From positions 310,001 through 374,000 of the forward strand of contig NZ_SSSN01000003.1 in NCBI RefSeq assembly GCF_004801905.1: a DNA stretch of 64,000 bases, read 5' to 3'. This DNA comes from Orlajensenia flava. GTDB lineage: Bacteria > Actinomycetota > Actinomycetes > Actinomycetales > Microbacteriaceae. The notes below the pieces were generated by a model that did no database searches, was not told the origin of the DNA, and worked only from the letters and a program-made list of their open reading frames with translations. Shown here one piece after another: positions 51,356 to 60,566 of this stretch (position 1 is the first letter of the stretch; each line of letters begins with the position of its first letter). The position numbers and the translations under genes were made by a program.

Positions 51356-52993
51356 TCAGCTCTTCGCCAGTGCTCCGTAGTGGAACTTGAACGACGGGTC
51401 GAGCGTCTTGTCGGCGCCCGAGACATCCGTTCCCACGACGGCGACCTGAGCACCCTGCAGCAGGGGCAGGGTCGACAGCTGGGCTGCCTCCTTGTCCTGG
51501 ATCTGCTCGATGATCTTGGTGCGCTCACCGGCGTCGGGGGTGGTGGCCTGCTTGAGGATCAGGTCGTTCACCTCCTGGTCGGAGTAGTGGTTGTGCAGGA
51601 AGTTGTCCGTCAGGAAGAACGGCGTGAGGTAGTTGTCGGCGTCGGAGTAGTCGGGGTACCAGCCGAGCTGGTACGCCGGGTAGACGTCGGCTACGCGGTC
51701 CTTGGAGTACTGGACGTACTCGGTGGACTGCAGGTTCACCGAGAACAGGCCGCTCGACTCGAGCTGGTCCTTGACGAGCGCATACTCGTCAGCGGAGCCG
51801 GGCCCGTAGTGGTCCGTGTTGTACTGCAGGTCGAGCTTGACGGGCACGGTGACGCCGGCAGCCTCGAGGACGGACTTGGCCTTGGCCGCATCCGGTCCGC
51901 CGTTTCCGTCGCCGTAGAGCGACTTGAGCGACTCGGTCGCGCCGGTGAGGCCCGCCGGGACGAAGGAGTACAGCGGCGTGTAGGTGTCCTTGTAGACCTG
52001 GCTCGCGATCTCCTTGCGGTCGATGAGGTCTGCTGCCGCCTGACGGACGGCGAGCGACTTGGCCGGGTCGGCATCCGTCGCCTTGGCGCCGTAGGGCATC
52101 GTGTCGAAGTTGAACACGATGTAGCGGATCTCGCCGCCGGGACCGTCGACGACCTTCACCTTGTTGTCCTTGCGGAGGCTCGCGATGTCCGTTGCCGAGA
52201 GGCTGCGGAACGCGACGTCGATGTTGCCCTGCTGGACGTCGAGCTTGAGGTTCGACGAGTCCGCGTAGTACTTGACGTTGACCGTGTCGGTCTTGGCCTT
52301 CGGAAGGAGGCCCTGGTAGTCGGGGTTCGCCTTGTACTGGATCAGGTTGTTGAAGTCGTAGCTCTTGATCGTGTACTGGCCGGCGAACGCCTCGCCCTTG
52401 ACGATGTCGGCGTCCGAGGTGAGCTTGTCGGCCGAGAAGACCTGCTCGTCGACGATCGGGCCGGCGGGGCTCGAGAGGATCTGCGGGAAGACCTGGTCGT
52501 TCTCGGTCTTGAGGTGGAACACGACGGTGGTCGGGTCCTTGGCCTCGGTCGACTCGAGGTTGTACAGCAGCGAGGACGGACCGTTCTCGTCGGCGATCTT
52601 GAGCTGGCGGTCGAAGGTGAACTTGACGTCGGAAGAGGTCAGGTCGTGCCCGTTGGCGAACTTCAGGCCCTTCTTGAGCGTGACGGTGTAGTCCTTCGGT
52701 CCCGTGAACTCTGCCTTGGTGGCGATGTCGGGCTCGACGTCCGGGCTGCCGTACGGCGTGTTCATCAGGAACGGGAACACCTGGTTCATCACCGCGAACG
52801 AGCCGTTGTCGTACGAGCCGGCCGGGTCGAGCGTGGTGATCTTGTCCGTCGTGCCGATGGTCAGCGTGCCGCCGCCGGCGGTGGAGCCTGAACCCGAGCC
52901 GCCGGTGGAGCAACCGGCCAGCGCCAGCGTCGCAGCGGTGGCCGCTGCGGCGACGACGAGCAGGCGCCTGCCGTTAGTGGATGCGGATGCCAT
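51356..52993 (-). CDS. Peptide ABC transporter substrate-binding lipoprotein
   Basis: 545 residues, SBP_bac_5 (DppA/OppA) family. Lipoprotein signal RRLLVVAAAATAATLALAGC with anchored Cys28, a Gly/Ser linker, then the family fold: TTDKITTLDPAGSYDN, YTVTLKKGLKFANGHDLTSSDVKFTF and IRYIVFNFDTMPYGA. Peptide specificity not readable. First gene of the operon: binding protein, two permeases, fused ATPase, third ATPase, dehydrogenase. An AGAGG site precedes the ATG. The 52994-53191 gap holds no ORF or promoter I trust. Confidence 0.94.
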   Translation of the reverse strand: MASASTNGRRLLVVAAAATAATLALAGCSTGGSGSGSTAGGGTLTIGTTDKITTLDPAGSYDNGSFAVMNQVFPFLMNTPYGSPDVEPDIATKAEFTGPKDYTVTLKKGLKFANGHDLTSSDVKFTFDRQLKIADENGPSSLLYNLESTEAKDPTTVVFHLKTENDQVFPQILSSPAGPIVDEQVFSADKLTSDADIVKGEAFAGQYTIKSYDFNNLIQYKANPDYQGLLPKAKTDTVNVKYYADSSNLKLDVQQGNIDVAFRSLSATDIASLRKDNKVKVVDGPGGEIRYIVFNFDTMPYGAKATDADPAKSLAVRQAAADLIDRKEIASQVYKDTYTPLYSFVPAGLTGATESLKSLYGDGNGGPDAAKAKSVLEAAGVTVPVKLDLQYNTDHYGPGSADEYALVKDQLESSGLFSVNLQSTEYVQYSKDRVADVYPAYQLGWYPDYSDADNYLTPFFLTDNFLHNHYSDQEVNDLILKQATTPDAGERTKIIEQIQDKEAAQLSTLPLLQGAQVAVVGTDVSGADKTLDPSFKFHYGALAKS

Positions 52994-53191
52994 ATCCGTC
53001 TACCTCTTCCTGTTGAGATGGATCGCACGGTGGGCGCGCGAAGGCGCAGGGCCGTGCATCGCTATGTACCCAGAGTTAGCACAGCCCTCTGCTCGCCATT
53101 GACGAGAACGGGGACTCTGCGACGGATGGTTACAGAGATGCAATCATGTTGCGTTCAGAGCGAACACGGCGCGAGTAAGCGTCGGTCCGCT

Positions 53192-55042
53192 CTACTCCTC
53201 GCGCAGGGCGCGCCGTTCGGCCTCGAGCTGCACGAGACCGCGCTGGACGGCCGTGTAGGTCTCGCGATCGCCGGGATCCGTTCGCTGCAACCTGCCCAGC
53301 AGTTCGGTCTTGCGCCGCAGGAGGTCGCGATCGATGAGGGAGCGCGTGATGCCGGTGACATACGCCGAGAGCTCGCGTTCCGAGCGCTCCGGGATGGGAG
53401 CGACGACCAGTTGCTGGACGAACGGACGGAGCGTCTCCGGCACTTCGGCGACCACGCCGTCGAGCCAGTCGGGGCGGTCGATGGTGGCGACAGCCGAAGC
53501 GATCCCGTCGCGCACCATCGCGAGCGATGGGTTGGAGAATCCGGTCTGCGTCGCGCGGGAGATGAGGTCGCCGCCGATCAGCCTCGGATGCTGCAGCATC
53601 GCCATGAGGGCGTCTCGCTCCAGACGGGTGGAGGGATCTCCCGGCAGCTCGGTGATCGAGTACGGCCTCACGGGCACCTCGACGGGTGGCGTGTCGCGCA
53701 GTGGCGCCTCCGTCGATCGCGTCGATCGCTTCGAGGCCGCGGAGACCGCACGCTGCACCTCGCCGAGCTCGGTGCCGAGCAGGCGGGAGAGCTCGCGCGT
53801 GTATCCGGGCCGGAGAGATGCGTCGCGGATGTCGGCGACGATCGGGGCAGCTGCCCGCAGAGCGGACACGCGCCCTTCCACGCTGTCGAGGTCGAACTCG
53901 GAGAGCCGCTGGCGGATGACGAACTCGAACATCGGCCGCTTCGTCTCGATGAGGCTGCGCACCGCCCCGTCGCCGCGCTCGATGCGCAGGTCGCACGGGT
54001 CGAGTCCTTCCGGCGCCACGGCCACGTAGGTCTGCGCGGCGAAGCGCTGCTCCTCGCTGAACGCCCGCATGGCCGCCTTCTGGCCTGCCGCGTCGGGGTC
54101 GAAGGTGAAGACCACCTCTCCCCCGGCGTTGTCATCGCCCAGCACCCGACGCAGCACCTTGATGTGGTCGACGCCGAACGAGGTTCCACAGGTGGCCACC
54201 GCGGTCGTGACGCCCGCGAGGTGGCATGCCATGACATCCGTGTAGCCCTCCACGACGACGACCTGGTGGGACCGGGAGATGTCGCGCTTGGCGAGGTCGA
54301 GTCCGTACAGCACCTGCGCCTTGTGGTACACCGGCGTCTCGGGGGTGTTGAGGTATTTGGGGCCTTGGTCATCGTCGAGCAGCTTGCGTGCGCCGAAGCC
54401 GACCGTCTGGCCGGTGACATCCCGGATGGGCCAGACGAGGCGGCCGCGGAACCGATCGTAGACGCCGCGGTCACCACTGGAGACGAGACCGGATGCGGCG
54501 AGCTCGTCGTCGCGGAAGCCGCGGCCGCGCAGATGCCGGGTCAGCTCGTCCCAGCTCTTGGGCGCGAAGCCCACGCCAAAGGTGGTCGCGGCGGCGGCGT
54601 CGAATCCGCGCTCGCCGAGGAACCGGCGTCCGGGCTCGGCACCCGGCGTGCGCAGCTGTTCGATGAAGAAGTCGGCCGCCGCAGCGTTCGCTGCGAGCAG
54701 GCGAGCCCGATTGCCGTGGTCGGGTGTGTCGCCCCCGTCCTCGTAGTGCAGCTGGAAGCCGAGGCGGGCTGCAAGGCGCTCGACGGCCTCCGTGAAGCTC
54801 ACGTGGTCCATGGCGCGCAGGAAGCTGATGACGTCACCCGACTCCCCGCAGCCGAAGCAGTGGTAGAAGCCCACCTGCGGGCGAACGTGGAAGGACGGGC
54901 TGCGCTCGTCGTGGAAGGGGCAGAGACCCTTCATGGAGCCGACCCCGGCCGACTTGAGACTCACGTAGTCGCCCACGATGTCGGCGATGTTGGTGCGGGA
55001 CTTGACCTCATCGATGTCCGATTGACGGATGCGGCCTGCCAT
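53192..55042 (-). CDS. dnaG: DNA primase
   Basis: 616 residues. Makes RNA primers for replication. CHC2 zinc finger: Cys41, His44, Cys62, Cys65 (LCPFHDERSPSFHV, YHCFGCGESGD). TOPRIM core with VVEGYTDVMACHLAG and FDPDAAGQKAAMRAF. The C-terminal helicase-interaction region is present. Start supported by TAGGAT 6 nt upstream, so it can be expressed apart from dgt and dusB, which precede it. Confidence 0.96.
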   Translation of the reverse strand: MAGRIRQSDIDEVKSRTNIADIVGDYVSLKSAGVGSMKGLCPFHDERSPSFHVRPQVGFYHCFGCGESGDVISFLRAMDHVSFTEAVERLAARLGFQLHYEDGGDTPDHGNRARLLAANAAAADFFIEQLRTPGAEPGRRFLGERGFDAAAATTFGVGFAPKSWDELTRHLRGRGFRDDELAASGLVSSGDRGVYDRFRGRLVWPIRDVTGQTVGFGARKLLDDDQGPKYLNTPETPVYHKAQVLYGLDLAKRDISRSHQVVVVEGYTDVMACHLAGVTTAVATCGTSFGVDHIKVLRRVLGDDNAGGEVVFTFDPDAAGQKAAMRAFSEEQRFAAQTYVAVAPEGLDPCDLRIERGDGAVRSLIETKRPMFEFVIRQRLSEFDLDSVEGRVSALRAAAPIVADIRDASLRPGYTRELSRLLGTELGEVQRAVSAASKRSTRSTEAPLRDTPPVEVPVRPYSITELPGDPSTRLERDALMAMLQHPRLIGGDLISRATQTGFSNPSLAMVRDGIASAVATIDRPDWLDGVVAEVPETLRPFVQQLVVAPIPERSERELSAYVTGITRSLIDRDLLRRKTELLGRLQRTDPGDRETYTAVQRGLVQLEAERRALREE

Positions 55043-55048
55043 GAGGCA

Positions 55049-55054
55049 ATCCTA
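55049..55054 (-). promoter_or_regulatory. -10 hexamer of dnaG, predicted leaderless
   Basis: TAGGAT on the minus strand, 6 nt before the dnaG ATG, within the 62-bp gap after dgt. Confidence 0.45.
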
Positions 55055-55104
55055 CGGTCGGTGCGGCGGAGCATCCGGCCCCAGCTCGGGGTTGGGGACG
55101 AGCG

Positions 55105-56355
55105 TCAGTTCTGCACGAGCCGTTCGTACCAGGCCAGCGCGGACTGGTCGGTGAGGCTGGCGACCTGGTCGACCACGACGCGCTTTCGGGCGGCGTCATC
55201 GGATGCGGCACGCCAGTCATCGGCGAACCCCACGTCGAGGTGCTCGTCGGCCGACTCGAACAGCGCCGTCGCCAGGCTGCGCAGGATCTGCCTCTGCTGC
55301 TTGTAGATGGGCTGACGCGTGTTCTTGGCCATCACGAACGCGGCGACGACGCCCTTGAGCACGGCGATCTCCGCGCGGATCTTACGGGGGACGACGACAT
55401 CCGCCGAGAACCGCGTGAGGCTGGCCTGCGGGAACGCCTCCCGGGTCGCATCGGTGGATTCGCGTGCGAAACGTCCGATGAGTTCGCTGGTCAGGTTCTT
55501 CAGCCGTCCATGGTCGCGGCGACTCGAGTCCCACGTCGAGAGCCAGAGCGGCAGAGCGGCGAGCCGATCGAACGCTGCCACCAGCTCGTCCGCGGAGTAC
55601 TCGCCGCCGACCCAGTCGTGCATCGCCTGCACCACGGCGTCGTGGTCGGCCCGGCGCGACAGGGCAGCGACGTCGATGAAACCGCCGACGACGGCATCCT
55701 CGAAGTCGTGAACCGAGTAGGCGATGTCGTCGGAGAGGTCCATCACCTGCGCCTCGATGCACTGACGTCGTGCGGGCGCGTCGACGCGCAACCAGTCGAA
55801 GGCATCCTCGTCGTCGGCGTAGAAGCCGAACTTGGCGCGCCCACTCGGATCGGCAACGCTCGAGGACTCCGGCCAGGGATACTTGCAGCTCGCGTCGAGG
55901 CTGGCCCGCGTGAGGTTGAGCCCGAAGCTGCGACCCTCGTCGTCGAACATCTTCGGCTCGAGCCGCGTCAGCAGCCGGAGCGTCTGCGCGTTGCCCTCGA
56001 ACCCGCCGATCTCCGCCGCCCAGCTGTTGAGCGCCCGCTCGCCGTTGTGCCCGAAGGGCGGATGCCCCAGGTCGTGCGCGAGGCACGCGGTGTCGACGAC
56101 ATCCGGGTCCAGGCCGAGGGAGGTCGCGAGCTCCCGACCGACCTGGGCGACCTCGAGCGAGTGGGTGAGACGGTTGCGAGCGAAGTCGAGACCGGCGGTG
56201 GGACTCAGCACCTGCGTCTTGGCGGCGAGCCTCCTCAGAGCGCTCGAGTGCAGCAGCCTGGCCCGGTCGCGCGCGAAGTCGCTGCGTCGGGTTCCGTGAG
56301 TCTCGGGCAGCCGGCGCTCGTTGTCGAACGCCGTGTAGCCCGGCTCAGCCGCCAC
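55105..56355 (-). CDS. dgt: Deoxyguanosinetriphosphate triphosphohydrolase-like protein
   Basis: 416 residues, GTG start. HD-domain dNTPase that removes triphosphate from dGTP and related nucleotides. HD motif residues are in RNRLTHSLEVAQVG, ACLAHDLGHPPFGHNGE and MDLSDDIAYSVHDFEDA. The protein starts YTAFDNERRLPETHGTRRSDFARDRARLLHSSALRRLA, the expected Dgt beginning, so upstream codons inside dusB are rejected. Overlaps dusB by 11 bp, a translational coupling. Confidence 0.94.
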   Translation of the reverse strand: MAAEPGYTAFDNERRLPETHGTRRSDFARDRARLLHSSALRRLAAKTQVLSPTAGLDFARNRLTHSLEVAQVGRELATSLGLDPDVVDTACLAHDLGHPPFGHNGERALNSWAAEIGGFEGNAQTLRLLTRLEPKMFDDEGRSFGLNLTRASLDASCKYPWPESSSVADPSGRAKFGFYADDEDAFDWLRVDAPARRQCIEAQVMDLSDDIAYSVHDFEDAVVGGFIDVAALSRRADHDAVVQAMHDWVGGEYSADELVAAFDRLAALPLWLSTWDSSRRDHGRLKNLTSELIGRFARESTDATREAFPQASLTRFSADVVVPRKIRAEIAVLKGVVAAFVMAKNTRQPIYKQQRQILRSLATALFESADEHLDVGFADDWRAASDDAARKRVVVDQVASLTDQSALAWYERLVQN

Positions 56356-57499
56356 TCGTGTCCAGTTCGGCGTCGACGAGCGAGCTGCGCTCGGCACCCG
56401 CGAGCTCGCGGGAGTCGAGCCATCCGTCGGGAAGGGCCGGCCGCTTCGGGGTTCCCGCTCGTCCGCGCGGACCCTCCGCTCCCTCGCCGGGATAGGGCTG
56501 GTCGGCGTCGAGCGTCGCCAGCAGGTCGTCGAGTTGCTGCAGCGATCCGACCGTCGCCAGCCGCGCCCGCAACTCGCCGCCGACCGGATAGCCCTTGAAG
56601 TACCACGCGACGTGCTTGCGGATGTCGCGGCATCCGCGATCCTCGTCGTCGAAGAACTCGACGAGCAGTTCGGCGTGGCGTCTGAAGGTGTCGGCCACCT
56701 CGCCCAGGGACGGGTGCGCAGTGTGCTCCTCGCCTCGGAACGCCGCCGCAAGGTCGCCGAACAACCACGGACGCCCGAGGCAACCGCGCCCGACGACGAC
56801 GCCGTCGCACCCGGTCTCCGCGACCATACGGAGCGCGTCAGCGGCCGACCAGATGTCGCCGTTGCCGAGCACGGGGGTGTCGGTGATGGTCTCCTTGAGC
56901 TTCGCGATGGCCGGCCAGTCCGCCTGCCCCGAATAGAACTCGGCCGCCGTGCGGGCGTGCAGGGCGATGGATGCCACCCCAGCCCCCTCGGCGGCCTTGC
57001 CGGCCTCGAGGTAGGTGAGGTGATCGGAGTCGATCCCCTTGCGCATCTTGACGGTCAGCGGGATGTCGCCGGCCGCCTTCACGGCGCCCTCGACGATCTG
57101 ACGGAACAGGTCGCGCTTCCACGGAAGGGCCGCTCCCCCGCCCTTGCGGGTCACCTTGGGCACCGGGCATCCGAAATTCAGGTCGATGTGGTCGGCTCTA
57201 TCCTCCGCCACCAGCATCGTGACGGCCTCGGAGACCGTCTTCGGGTCGACGCCGTAGAGCTGGATAGAGCGCGGCGTCTCGCTCTCGTGGTGCGTGATGA
57301 GGCGCATCGACTCGGGGGTGCGCTCGACGAGCGCACGGCTCGTGATCATCTCGCTCACGTAGAGGCCCGCGCCGAATTCGCGGCACAACCGGCGGAAGGC
57401 GGTGTTGGTGATGCCCGCCATCGGAGCGAGAACGACGGGCACGTCGAGCGTGAGCGGCCCGATGCGCAGGGGGGCCTGGCTTAGCGTGGTGGCTGACAT
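56345..57499 (-). CDS. dusB: tRNA-dihydrouridine synthase
   Basis: 384 residues. Flavoenzyme reducing uridines in tRNA. TIM barrel start VVLAPMAGITNTAFRRLCR, general-acid Cys111 in LNFGCPVPKVTRKGGGAAL, KMRKGIDSDHLTYL and GNGDIWSAADALRMV and the FMN-binding VGRGCLGRPWLF. The final 30 residues are a less conserved tail. GAGAAT lies 8 nt upstream of the ATG, with GAGGGG between, so leader length is uncertain. First gene of dusB-dgt-(dnaG). Confidence 0.95.
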   Translation of the reverse strand: MSATTLSQAPLRIGPLTLDVPVVLAPMAGITNTAFRRLCREFGAGLYVSEMITSRALVERTPESMRLITHHESETPRSIQLYGVDPKTVSEAVTMLVAEDRADHIDLNFGCPVPKVTRKGGGAALPWKRDLFRQIVEGAVKAAGDIPLTVKMRKGIDSDHLTYLEAGKAAEGAGVASIALHARTAAEFYSGQADWPAIAKLKETITDTPVLGNGDIWSAADALRMVAETGCDGVVVGRGCLGRPWLFGDLAAAFRGEEHTAHPSLGEVADTFRRHAELLVEFFDDEDRGCRDIRKHVAWYFKGYPVGGELRARLATVGSLQQLDDLLATLDADQPYPGEGAEGPRGRAGTPKRPALPDGWLDSRELAGAERSSLVDAELDTSGG

Positions 57500-57562
57500 G
57501 ACCCCTCATTCTCTCAGAGCGAGCGCGTGGTCTCGAAAGTGCATGCACAGGAGGCGGAGCCG

Positions 57563-58057
57563 ATGACCGACGACGATCGATTCTCGGGACTCGCGGGGGT
57601 CGAGCGAGTGAAGGCGGATGCCGCCCAGCGCGGGTTGAGGGTGGACGTGTTCGAGCGGCCGGCGGCGTCGAGCCTCGCGGAAGCGGCCTCGCTCATGGGC
57701 ATCGAGCCGGGCGACATCGTCAAGTCGCTCGTGGTGAAGCGCGCCGACGGCACCTTCCTGTTCGCCCTCGTGCCGGGTGGCCGTAAGATCTCCTGGCCGA
57801 AGCTGCGCGCCGTCATCGGCGTGAATAAACTCCAGCTGCCGGATGCCGCGCAGGCGCTCGACGCGACCGGCTACGAGCGCGGAACCATCACGCCACTCGG
57901 CTCGCGACGCGACTGGCCGGTCGTCATCGACGGCTCGATCGCGGGCCGCCGGGTGGCGGTGGGCGCCGGCGCCCACGGCTTCTCCGCGTTCGTCGACGGC
58001 GACGCGCTCATCGCGGCGTTCGACGCCACCGTCGCGGACATCAGCGAGCCCGAGTAG
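57563..58057 (+). CDS. ybaK: YbaK/EbsC-type aminoacyl-tRNA deacylase
   Basis: 164 residues. Trans-editing enzyme of the YbaK/ProX group, which removes Cys or Ala from mischarged tRNA-Pro. Marks: VFERPAASSLAEAASLMGI, the conserved Lys in DIVKSLVVKRADG, ALVPGGRKISWPKLRAV and GTITPLGSRRDWPVVIDGSI. AGGAGG lies 8 nt before ATG 57563; an earlier in-frame ATG (57527) has no site. Divergent from dusB. Confidence 0.93.
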   Translation: MTDDDRFSGLAGVERVKADAAQRGLRVDVFERPAASSLAEAASLMGIEPGDIVKSLVVKRADGTFLFALVPGGRKISWPKLRAVIGVNKLQLPDAAQALDATGYERGTITPLGSRRDWPVVIDGSIAGRRVAVGAGAHGFSAFVDGDALIAAFDATVADISEPE

Positions 58058-58102
58058 CGGGCGCGCGGACTCCCTGCCGCGAGAGGCCGAAGCCTCAGGC
58101 GA

Positions 58103-58249
58103 TCAGATCGCGCAGACGTCTCCGTCGCAGACCGGCGCCGAGGTCTCCCCCGCCAGCCGGATCAGGAGCGGACGAGGGGGCGTCGGGGCGGCCGCCTCCT
58201 GTGAGGGCCCGACATTCATGATTGCTTCCGCCTGCATCTGGTCGCTCAT
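58103..58249 (-). CDS. 48-residue peptide with C-terminal CDGDVC, coupled to the DsbA-family gene
   Basis: Short ORF whose ATG overlaps the stop of the upstream DsbA-family gene (ATGA, 58246-58249). Parts: MSDQMQAEAIMNVG, then a Pro/Ala-rich middle, then PPRPLLIRLAGETSA and the end PVCDGDVCAI with Cys41 and Cys46 five apart. No signal peptide or membrane segment, net acidic. Coupling to a thiol-disulfide oxidoreductase and two conserved-looking cysteines suggests a redox partner, a metal site or a modified peptide; all inference. No homologue recognised. Confidence 0.6.
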   Translation of the reverse strand: MSDQMQAEAIMNVGPSQEAAAPTPPRPLLIRLAGETSAPVCDGDVCAI

Positions 58250-58908
58250 GCCACGGCCGCCTTCTCGCCGGCCACCTGGGTCAGGGCCTGGGTGAACACC
58301 TCGGCGGGCTGCGCTCCCGAGACGCCGTACTTGCCGTCGATGACGAAGAAGGGAACCCCCTGGATGCCGTAGGCGACCGCCTGTGCGATGTCCGCCTGCA
58401 CATCGGCCGCGTACCGGCCGGACTCCAGCGCCTCGCGCGCCGCATCCGCGTCGAGCCCGACCTCTGCGGCGTATCCGACGAGGTCGTCGATGTGGCCGAC
58501 GTGACCGCCCTCGACGAAGAATGCCTTCAGCAGCCGCTCCTTGAGCTCGAGCTGCCTCCCGTTCGCCTTCGCGAAGTGCAGCAGTTCGTGGGCCTTGAGC
58601 GTCTTGGTCTGCTTGACGGCTCCGAAGTCGTAGTCGAGGCCGGCCTCGCGCGCGATTGTCGCGACGTGGTCGTGCATCTCGTGCACGCGCTCCAGTGGGA
58701 CACCCTTGTGCTTCGCCAGGAAGTCCGCGTTGCTGCCCTCGAAGTCGACGGGCGTGTCGGGCGAGAGCTCGAAGGAGTGGTATTCGATCTCCACGGGTGG
58801 CGCGTCGGCGCCCAGCGCGGCGATGCCGCTCTCGAGGTGCCGCTTGCCGATGTAGCACCAGGGGCAGGCGACGTCGGACCAGATGTCGATCTTGATGGGG
58901 TTACTCAC
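58246..58908 (-). CDS. DsbA family oxidoreductase (FrnE-like)
   Basis: 220 residues, GTG start. Thioredoxin fold with an inserted helical domain: KIDIWSDVACPWCYIGKRHLESG carries the CPWC active site at Cys15-Cys18, and the cis-Pro loop is GIQGVPFFVIDGKYGVSGAQP. No signal peptide, so cytoplasmic, like FrnE proteins; the substrate class is not certain (thiol-disulfide exchange or polyketide-linked isomerase). Overlaps a 48-codon ORF at its 3' end (ATGA). Confidence 0.93.
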   Translation of the reverse strand: MSNPIKIDIWSDVACPWCYIGKRHLESGIAALGADAPPVEIEYHSFELSPDTPVDFEGSNADFLAKHKGVPLERVHEMHDHVATIAREAGLDYDFGAVKQTKTLKAHELLHFAKANGRQLELKERLLKAFFVEGGHVGHIDDLVGYAAEVGLDADAAREALESGRYAADVQADIAQAVAYGIQGVPFFVIDGKYGVSGAQPAEVFTQALTQVAGEKAAVA

Positions 58909-58945
58909 GCAGATGGCAACAGGGCGCGGCTGGGAGGTATTCCGG

Positions 58946-59785
58946 TCAGAGGCCGGAATCGTCGCTGGCCGCTGACATCGAGGCCGGTGTCGGCGCGTCG
59001 ATCGCGCCGCCGAACCTCCGGTTGCGGGAAGCGTAGACGCCGATGGCGTGCCAGAGCTGTTCACGCGAGAAGTCGGGCCACAGGGTGTCGAGGAACACCA
59101 TCTCGGCGTAGGCCGACTGCCAGAGCAGGAAGTTCGACGTGCGCTGCTCCCCCGACGAGCGCACGAACAGGTCGACATCCGGCAGGTCGGGCACGTAGAG
59201 CCGGCGCGCGATCTGCTTCTCCGAGACGGCGGATGCCTTGAGCCGGCCGGCCGCCACGTCCTCGGCGATGCGGGTCACGGCATCCGTAATCTCGTTACGG
59301 CCGCCGTAGTTGACGCACATGGTGAGGGTGAGGGTGGAATTGCCGGCGGTCAATTGTTCGGCGTACTGCAGCTCCTCGATGACGCTCTTCCACAGCCGCG
59401 GTTTCCGACCCGCCCACCGGATGCGCACCCCCCACTCGTTGAGCTGGTCGCGGCGGCGGTGCAGAACGTCACGGTTGTAACCCATGAGGAACCGCACCTC
59501 CTCGGGAGAACGACTCCAGTTCTCGGTGGAGAACGCGTAGACGCTGATGTGCTTGACACCGATCTGGATGGCGCCGGCAACGACGTCGAGCAGCGCGGCC
59601 TCGCCCGCCTTGTGACCCTCGATGCGCGTGAGGCCGCGCGCGTTCGCCCACCGACCGTTGCCATCCATGACGATCGCCACGTGGTCGGGCACGGCCTTGC
59701 GCGGGAGCTTCGGCGGGTAGACGCCCGTCCAATCGAGCGGGCGATACTCCACCGCGTCCTTGTGCGTGTACGGCTTGGGTGTCAC
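58946..59785 (-). CDS. uppS: Undecaprenyl/decaprenyl diphosphate synthase (cis-prenyltransferase)
   Basis: 279 residues, GTG start overlapping the recO stop (GTGA). Adds isopentenyl units in cis to make the lipid carrier for cell wall building. Marks: [17 protein letters not shown] with catalytic Asp41, [13 protein letters not shown], the basic RWAGRK loop, [14 protein letters not shown] and [20 protein letters not shown]. The first 30 residues extend beyond the core as in mycobacterial decaprenyl diphosphate synthase; product length C50 or C55 not readable. The last 20 residues are a disordered tail. Confidence 0.95.
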   Translation of the reverse strand: MTPKPYTHKDAVEYRPLDWTGVYPPKLPRKAVPDHVAIVMDGNGRWANARGLTRIEGHKAGEAALLDVVAGAIQIGVKHISVYAFSTENWSRSPEEVRFLMGYNRDVLHRRRDQLNEWGVRIRWAGRKPRLWKSVIEELQYAEQLTAGNSTLTLTMCVNYGGRNEITDAVTRIAEDVAAGRLKASAVSEKQIARRLYVPDLPDVDLFVRSSGEQRTSNFLLWQSAYAEMVFLDTLWPDFSREQLWHAIGVYASRNRRFGGAIDAPTPASMSAASDDSGL

Positions 59786-60519
59786 GAGGTGATCTGCTCC
59801 CGGGAGACGTGCGGCAGGGAACGGAGGCCCCGCTCGAGGTGCCACTGGGTGTACGCGGCCACCACGCCGCTCGCCTTGCCGCGGGTCGCATCCGTCGCCG
59901 CCTCCGCGGTCTCCCAGTCGCCCCCGAGCAAGGCACCGAGCAGGCCGATCGCCGCGTCGTCGAGTCGGGGCGCGCCGGGAGGAGCGCACTCGTCGCACAC
60001 GACGCCGCCGAGCTGGACGACGATGTGCTCGTGCGGTCCGGGCCGCCCGCACCGGGCGCAGTCCTGGAAGGTGGGCGCCCAGCCGGCGATGGAGAGTGAC
60101 CTCAACAGGTAGGAGTCGAGGGTCAGCATGCTGCTGTGCTCGTGACGGGAGAGGGATCGCAGTGCGCCGACCAGCAGGAGGTACTGCTGGAGGGAACCCT
60201 CGGACTCGGTGACCTTGTCGGCCGTCTCGACCATGACGTTGGCTGCGGTGAAGCTCTCGTAGTCGACGGCGATCATGGCGCCGTAGGAGCCGAGCGATTC
60301 GGCCTGCGTGATGACGTCGAGCGAGCGGCCCTCCCAGAGTTGGACGTCGGCGACCATGAACGGCTCGAGGCGTGCTCCGAACTTGGACGACGTACGACGG
60401 ACGCCCTTCGCCACCGCACGGACCTTGCCGTGCTCGCGGGTGAGCATGGTGACGATGCGGTCGGCTTCACCCAGCTTGTGGGTGCGCAGCACGACGGCTT
60501 CATCTCGGTAGACCGGCAC
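59782..60519 (-). CDS. recO: DNA repair protein RecO
   Basis: 245 residues, GTG start. Loads RecA with RecR in recombinational repair. N-terminal OB fold: [36 protein letters not shown]. The C-terminal domain has a four-Cys zinc site, CARCGRPG and [10 protein letters not shown]. Start supported by GATAAT 6 nt upstream. Operon with uppS. Confidence 0.94.
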   Translation of the reverse strand: MPVYRDEAVVLRTHKLGEADRIVTMLTREHGKVRAVAKGVRRTSSKFGARLEPFMVADVQLWEGRSLDVITQAESLGSYGAMIAVDYESFTAANVMVETADKVTESEGSLQQYLLLVGALRSLSRHEHSSMLTLDSYLLRSLSIAGWAPTFQDCARCGRPGPHEHIVVQLGGVVCDECAPPGAPRLDDAAIGLLGALLGGDWETAEAATDATRGKASGVVAAYTQWHLERGLRSLPHVSREQITS

Positions 60520-60525
60520 CTCTCG

Positions 60526-60531
60526 ATTATC
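60526..60531 (-). promoter_or_regulatory. -10 hexamer of recO-uppS, predicted leaderless
   Basis: GATAAT on the minus strand, 6 nt before the recO GTG. Confidence 0.45.
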
Positions 60532-60554
60532 CCGTGCGTCGGGCCGGCACCGGG

Positions 60555-60560
60555 TATACA
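60555..60560 (+). promoter_or_regulatory. Candidate -10 of the TRIC gene
   Basis: TATACA, 6 nt before GTG 60567. The intervening bases GGAGGA look like a ribosome-binding site but lie too close to be used for this start. Confidence 0.35.
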
Positions 60561-60566
60561 GGAGGA

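Noticed and set aside
53018..53191. Small ORF or promoter between dnaG and the binding-protein gene
   Set aside because: No short frame with a ribosome-binding site, and no convincing hexamer pair; left as an unexplained 198-bp gap.
51200..55306. Long plus-strand open frames opposite the binding-protein gene and dnaG
   Set aside because: Both are shadows of well-supported minus-strand genes. The products are rich in Arg/Val/Glu, with no signal peptide or motif.
55105..56751. Extension of dgt upstream to 548 codons
   Set aside because: It runs in a shifted frame through dusB, and the extra sequence is low-complexity. GTG 56355 gives the normal Dgt N-terminus.
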